Source of the DNA: Actinomycetota bacterium
GTDB lineage: Bacteria > Actinomycetota > Thermoleophilia > Solirubrobacterales > Solirubrobacteraceae
Direction of reading: 5' to 3'
Assembly: GCA_009699615.1 (NCBI GenBank)
Contig: WLNV01000013.1
Coordinates: forward strand, 1-16,764
Length of the DNA: 16,764 nucleotides
Shown here: piece after piece, positions 13,335 through 16,764 of the stretch
How positions within the stretch are numbered: position 1 is the stretch's first letter
How the letters are laid out: the number at the start of each line of letters is the position of its first letter
Notes under the pieces: generated by a model
What the model was told of the DNA's origin: nothing
Database searches by the model: none
What the model saw: only the letters and a program-made list of their open reading frames with translations
Made by a program: the position numbers and the translations under genes

Positions 13335-14674
13335 CGGCATCCGGCGAGTGGAACTCACGAACGCTCCACTTCGTTGGCATAGGCGGAGCTGGGATGAGCG
13401 GCTGGGCGACAGTTGCCGCCGAGCTCGGAGCGAACGTCAGCGGCAGCGACGCAGCCGAATCAGCGGTTCTTGAGTCTTTGAGGGAGCGGGGATTGACTGT
13501 CTACGGCGGTCATCTCGCAGCGCAACTTCCCGACGGTGAATCGGTCGAAGTCGTCCGCTCGACGGCGATCCCTGATGACAACCCGGAGCTTGTCGCCGCG
13601 CGCGAGCGCGGGTTTCGCGTCATGGAGAGAGCGGAGCTGCTCTCGGAGCTGACGGCGCTGCGGCGCACTATCGCCGTCGCCGGTGCGCATGGGAAGACGA
13701 CGACGACGAGCATGGTCGCGCAGATCCTGATCGACTGCGGCTTCGATCCCGGATACCTGATTGGCGGCGAGCTGCGCAGCACCGGGCGGAACGCGGCTTG
13801 GGGAAGCGGCGAGTGGCTCGTGGTTGAAGCCGACGAGTCGGACCGCTCGATGCTGTCGCTCAATGTCGAGGTGGCGGTAGTGACGAATATTGAGCTGGAC
13901 CATCACGCGACCTACGGCTCGTTGGCGGAGCTGCGTGAGGTCTTTCGCAGCTTCCTTGAAGGTCCCGACCAAGCGGTTCTCCCAAACCGTTCTGATCTGC
14001 TCGAGTTGCGCGGCGATCGAGCCGTATCGCCGTTCTCGGTCGAATCGCTCGAACTGCTCCCGGGCGGGTCACGGTTTGAATGGCGCGGCCAGCAGGTCAA
14101 GCTGAACGTGCCAGGTGCTCACAATGCCGCCAACGCCGTCGCAGCACTTGAGGCCGCTCTTCTTGCTGGCGTTCCAGCGCCCGACGCCGCAACCGCGGTC
14201 GCATCGTTCGCGGGAGCCGGGCGCCGCTTCGAGCGGCTTGGGCAGAGCAGGACGGGTGCGCTGATCATCGACGACTACGCCCATCACCCGACAGAGGTCG
14301 CGGCGACTATCGCTGCGGCGCGAACGCTCCAACCAGAAAGGCTGGTTGCTGTATTCCAGCCGCACCTCTATTCGCGTACTGAACGGCTAGCTGGCGACTT
14401 CGGTCGCGCGCTTAGCGGAGCGGACCTTATCTGCGTCTTAGATGTCTACAAGGCACGCGAGCGAGCCGAAGATTTCCCTGGCGTGGATGGACGGCTGATA
14501 GCGGCTGCCGCGGCCGACTCCGGCGCGGGTCGCGAGGTGCTTTGGCTGCCCGATTTCGACAGTGCCCGCGAGCAGCTGAATCGACTCTTGCGCGCCGGCG
14601 ACGTCTGCTTGATTCTTGGGGCCGGGGACGTCCGCACGCTCGGCGAAGATCTCGCCGTTGAGCCGAGCAGCTGA
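13331..14674 (+). CDS. murC: MurC, UDP-MurNAc:L-alanine ligase
   Basis: This 447-residue Mur ligase attaches the first amino acid, L-alanine, to UDP-MurNAc. The Rossmann opening is HFVGIGGAGMSGWA (13-26). The P-loop GAHGKTTTT (118-126) has the His typical of MurC and a K122. Other marks are VVEADESDRSML, NIELDHHATYG, DDYAHHPTEV and FQPHLYSRTERL, all characteristic of MurC. The ATG overlaps the murG stop (ATGA, 13331-13334). Unlike many Gram-positive clusters, no murB follows. The next reading frame is ftsQ, giving the murC-ftsQ-ftsZ order of Actinobacteria. Confidence 0.97.
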   Translation: MTASGEWNSRTLHFVGIGGAGMSGWATVAAELGANVSGSDAAESAVLESLRERGLTVYGGHLAAQLPDGESVEVVRSTAIPDDNPELVAARERGFRVMERAELLSELTALRRTIAVAGAHGKTTTTSMVAQILIDCGFDPGYLIGGELRSTGRNAAWGSGEWLVVEADESDRSMLSLNVEVAVVTNIELDHHATYGSLAELREVFRSFLEGPDQAVLPNRSDLLELRGDRAVSPFSVESLELLPGGSRFEWRGQQVKLNVPGAHNAANAVAALEAALLAGVPAPDAATAVASFAGAGRRFERLGQSRTGALIIDDYAHHPTEVAATIAAARTLQPERLVAVFQPHLYSRTERLAGDFGRALSGADLICVLDVYKARERAEDFPGVDGRLIAAAAADSGAGREVLWLPDFDSAREQLNRLLRAGDVCLILGAGDVRTLGEDLAVEPSS

Positions 14675-14714
14675 GAAAGCAGGAAAGCCGCGTTCGCGCG
14701 CGAAAAGAGGCCTG

Positions 14715-15500
14715 ATGCCCAGCTGGCCTAACGCGCTGCCGCGCGGACCACGTCTAGCCGCGATGCCGCGGATTCGCCGACCCTCGCTGACGCTCGTGGT
14801 ATCCCTGCTGGTGGCCGCCGCGGTGTTATGCGGAGGGTGGGTTTGGCTCCGCGACTCGTCGCTCGTTGCAGTTGAGAACGTGACCGTGACGGGCGCAAGT
14901 GGACTCGGTGCGCCTGCGGTTCGGTCGGCTCTCACGGGGAGTGCCCAGCAGATGACGACCCTGAACGTAGATCGTGCCGCGCTGAGCGAAGCTGTCGTTC
15001 GCTTTCCCTTGGTCAAGAGCATCAGCGTGACGACCAAGTTCCCGCACGGGATGATGATCGTCGTCCATGAACGCGAACCGGTTGCGGCTCTGGTTGCTCC
15101 TGGCGGAACGACAGCTGTCGCGGCAGATGGAGTAATTCTCGGCGGTATCCCCAGCAGCGGGCTTCCTGTGATCTCGGTCTCCAGCCTCGTGAGCGGCAGC
15201 CGCGTCGTCGACCGCACGACTGCGAGTGAGGTGGCACTGGCGGCCCTCGCCCCAAGGCAACTTCGCAGCGAACTCACGCAGGTCACCTCTGGCCCCGAAG
15301 GGTTGACCGCCACGCTGCGCGCGGGGCCGCTGCTGCGCTTTGGCGACGGCGAGCGGCTGAAGGCCAAGTGGGTTGCCGCCAGTCGTGTTCTAAAGGATCC
15401 ACAATCGGCAGGGGCCGGCTACATCGACGTCTCGATTCCCGAGAGGCCTGCGTCGGGGATGCTTGCGACGGCAGATTCCGCCCAAACTCCAGCGCAATGA
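14715..15500 (+). CDS. ftsQ: FtsQ/DivIB, POTRA-domain division protein
   Basis: This 261-residue bitopic protein belongs to the divisome scaffold that controls FtsW-FtsI. It has a basic cytoplasmic tail (1-23), one membrane segment (about 24-45), then a POTRA domain (about 51-120) with VAVENVTVTGASGL and the helix-turn FPLVKSISVTTKFPHGMMIVV. A beta domain follows and ends with the FtsQ-like AGYIDVSIPERP (234-245). ATG 14715 is supported by AAGAGG at 14705-14710, although the 4-nt spacing is short. TTG 14658 (280 residues, overlapping murC) and ATG 14763 (245 residues) are alternatives that keep the membrane segment. The stop is followed by a 203-nt non-coding leader of ftsZ. Confidence 0.88.
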   Translation: MPSWPNALPRGPRLAAMPRIRRPSLTLVVSLLVAAAVLCGGWVWLRDSSLVAVENVTVTGASGLGAPAVRSALTGSAQQMTTLNVDRAALSEAVVRFPLVKSISVTTKFPHGMMIVVHEREPVAALVAPGGTTAVAADGVILGGIPSSGLPVISVSSLVSGSRVVDRTTASEVALAALAPRQLRSELTQVTSGPEGLTATLRAGPLLRFGDGERLKAKWVAASRVLKDPQSAGAGYIDVSIPERPASGMLATADSAQTPAQ

Positions 15501-15527
15501 TCGGAACCGACTCTAAAGTAGAAGGTA

Positions 15528-15567
15528 AGGGTTATTCAGGGCAAAACCCTCGACTCGAAGTTGAGGG
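15528..15567 (+). promoter_or_regulatory. Mutually exclusive hairpins between ftsQ and ftsZ (possible attenuator or bidirectional terminator)
   Basis: The strongest fold is CCCTCGACT (15547-15555) with AGTTGAGGG (15559-15567), nine pairs including one G-U around a 3-nt loop; past an A-A mismatch it extends by AAA (15543-15545) with TTT (15569-15571). A competing stem, AGGGTT (15528-15533) with AACCCT (15545-15550), uses part of the same left arm. On the + strand the hairpin is followed only by ATTTACG. On the - strand it is followed by TTTTGC, a better terminator tail, but no minus-strand gene is seen. The left arm is also complementary to the ftsZ ribosome binding region. Confidence 0.5.
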
Positions 15568-15574
15568 ATTTACG

Positions 15575-15601
15575 TTGCAATAGAGCTTGCTTCTCTAGAC
15601 T
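15575..15601 (+). promoter_or_regulatory. Weak promoter candidate for ftsZ
   Basis: TTGCAA (15575-15580) and TAGACT (15596-15601) resemble -35 and -10 hexamers, but with a 15-nt spacer, shorter than ideal. A consensus TTGACA lies just downstream (15606-15611) with no matching -10 at 16-18 nt. An ftsZ-specific promoter is expected in this 203-nt gap from the biology of other actinobacteria, but none of the candidates is compelling. Confidence 0.2.
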
Positions 15602-15682
15602 GTCGTTGACAAGGACACTTATCGCTGCCACGGTGGTGGCGTTCGTCGGCAGTAACTGACGCCGAAACAGTTCAACAATAAA

Positions 15683-15690
15683 TCGAGGGT
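15683..15690 (+). promoter_or_regulatory. ftsZ ribosome binding region, complementary to an upstream leader element
   Basis: TCGAGGGT contains the only Shine-Dalgarno-like GAGGG before ATG 15704, with 14 nt between GAGGG and the ATG. It is a perfect 8-nt reverse complement of ACCCTCGA at 15546-15553 in the leader. The spacing is long for an efficient site, so either initiation is weak or folding brings it closer. Confidence 0.45.
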
Positions 15691-15703
15691 CGGACAAGAT
15701 CTC

Positions 15704-16764
15704 ATGACTGACTATCAAGCCGGTAGCTATCTCGCAGTGATCAAGGTCGTCGGAGTCGGCGGCGGAGGAACCAATGCCGTCAACCGGATGGTTGACGCAG
15801 GCCTTCGCGGCGTCGAGTTCATCGCGACCAACACCGACTCGCAGGCGCTAGACGCATGCGATGCCGACATCAAGCTGAATATCGGGCACGAACTGACCCG
15901 TGGGCTCGGTGCTGGCGCAGACCCTCAGGTCGGCTTCGGCGCGGCTGCCGAATCACGCGACGACATCAAGGAGGCGCTCAAGGGCGCCGACATGGTCTTC
16001 GTCACTGCTGGCGAAGGCGGCGGCACCGGAACCGGCGCTGCCCCGGTGATCGCTGAGATCGCCAAAGCTGAAATCGGCGCACTCACCGTCGGCGTCGTAA
16101 CCCGCCCGTTTGAATTCGAAGGCGCGCAGCGGATGCGCGCTGCCGACGAGGGCATCGCTCGCCTGCGCGAAGTCGTTGACACGTTGATCGTGATCCCCAA
16201 CGAGCGTCTGCTGGCAACGGTTGAGAAGCGTACGACCGTGCTTGAAGCCTTCCGTGAGGCCGACAACGTTCTGCGACAGGGCGTTCAGGGCATCACCGAC
16301 CTGATCACGATCCCTGGTCTGATCAACCTCGACTTCGCCGACGTTCGGACTGTGATGTCCGATGCCGGCTCGGCGATGATGGGGATCGGCGCTTCGACAG
16401 GCGAGACCCGCGCGGTCGATGCGGCGAAGGCGGCCATTGAGAGCCCGCTGCTGGAGGACACGATCGAAGGTGCGACCGGCATCTTGCTGAACATCACCGG
16501 CGGCAGCGAACTGGGTCTGTTCGAAGTCAACGACGCCGCAGAGATCGTTCATTCGGCCGCCGACAAGAACGCCAACATCATCTTTGGCGCCGTACTCGAC
16601 GAGTCGATGGGCGAGGAGGTCCGCGTGACGGTTATCGCGACCGGCTTCGACCAGGCTTCGGGTCGTAGCCGTCCGCGGGCAGCACGAACCGATGCCAGCG
16701 AGAGGGCGCCGCGCCGCGACCGCTCACCGCGGCCATTGGCAGCGGACACGAAGATCAGCGACGA
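15704..16764 (+). CDS. ftsZ: FtsZ, tubulin-like division GTPase (partial, 3' end outside window)
   Basis: The frame from ATG 15704 is open to the window end (353 complete codons). FtsZ polymerises into the ring that places the septum. The N-terminal GTPase domain begins with VIKVVGVGGGGTNAVNRM (12-29) and has the tubulin signature GGGTGTG (105-111) in AGEGGGTGTGAAPVIA. The T7 synergy loop is N208-L-D210-F-A-D213, with the two catalytic aspartates that act on the neighbouring subunit's GTP. The second domain reaches VRVTVIATGFD at about 307-317. After that an Arg-rich disordered linker begins (SGRSRPRAARTD and onward); the C-terminal binding peptide lies outside. No ftsA is next to it, so membrane attachment probably uses SepF, commonly encoded just downstream of ftsZ in Actinobacteria. 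Confidence 0.98.
   Translation, partial: MTDYQAGSYLAVIKVVGVGGGGTNAVNRMVDAGLRGVEFIATNTDSQALDACDADIKLNIGHELTRGLGAGADPQVGFGAAAESRDDIKEALKGADMVFVTAGEGGGTGTGAAPVIAEIAKAEIGALTVGVVTRPFEFEGAQRMRAADEGIARLREVVDTLIVIPNERLLATVEKRTTVLEAFREADNVLRQGVQGITDLITIPGLINLDFADVRTVMSDAGSAMMGIGASTGETRAVDAAKAAIESPLLEDTIEGATGILLNITGGSELGLFEVNDAAEIVHSAADKNANIIFGAVLDESMGEEVRVTVIATGFDQASGRSRPRAARTDASERAPRRDRSPRPLAADTKISD

Noticed and set aside
14438..15367. Long open frame on the - strand (309 codons) across murC/ftsQ
   Set aside because: It lies antisense to two clear genes, has a low-complexity Ser/Arg/Thr composition and matches no family I recognise. Long antisense frames are common in high-GC DNA.
15606..15611. Perfect TTGACA as a -35 box for ftsZ
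   Set aside because: No acceptable -10 hexamer occurs 16-18 nt downstream (the sequence there is GC-rich, around CCACGG), so it is not called as a promoter by itself.
15650..15658. Palindrome CAGTAACTG in the ftsZ leader as an operator
   Set aside because: It is a 4+1+4 dyad, too short to separate from chance, and matches no operator I know.
1..16764. CRISPR arrays, insertion sequences, tRNA or rRNA genes, integrase sites
   Set aside because: No repeat-spacer array, transposase frame, terminal inverted repeats, or recognisable tRNA/rRNA sequence was seen. Gene content is continuous tad and dcw.

Overview
The window is a chromosomal stretch of a high-GC, Gram-positive-type bacterium, read entirely on the + strand. 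It holds the end of a Tad (tight-adherence) pilus locus followed by a nearly complete dcw (division and cell wall) cluster. The dcw order is mraZ, rsmH, ftsL-like, ftsI, murE, murF, mraY, murD, ftsW, murG, murC, ftsQ, ftsZ. This is the actinobacterial arrangement: there is no ftsA between ftsQ and ftsZ, and no murB or ddl between murC and ftsQ. MurE carries the DNPR signature of meso-diaminopimelate ligases. The protein wording (for example in MurG and FtsW) suggests a deep-branching actinobacterium such as the Thermoleophilia/Solirubrobacterales. That placement is an impression from family knowledge, not a computed one.

Layout. Positions 2-1973 hold three translationally coupled genes: the C-terminus of the CpaF/TadA secretion ATPase, tadB and tadC. 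A 221-nt gap (1974-2194) follows. It contains a GC-rich stem-loop, a candidate promoter overlapped by a GTGGG-N5-GTGGG pair that looks like a MraZ operator, and a leader hairpin. Positions 2195-15500 hold twelve dcw genes packed with 4-nt overlaps or very short gaps, including an 86-nt ftsW/murG overlap. A 203-nt gap (15501-15703) with strong, mutually exclusive RNA foldings precedes ftsZ, which runs off the window end.

How the genes work together. MurC, MurD, MurE and MurF build the UDP-MurNAc-pentapeptide in the cytoplasm. MraY and MurG convert it to lipid I and lipid II. FtsW (SEDS glycosyltransferase) and FtsI (transpeptidase) polymerise and cross-link septal wall. The FtsL-like protein and FtsQ form the bitopic scaffold that controls them, and FtsZ makes the cytoskeletal ring. 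MraZ is the cluster's transcription regulator and RsmH methylates 16S rRNA.

No wholly new system is evident. The points worth a second look are the predicted RNA switch in front of ftsZ, the overprinted Arg-rich FtsW tail, the unusual residues in the FtsW extracellular loop and in the MurG acceptor motif, the MraZ-box promoter, and the long acidic tail of the FtsL-like protein.
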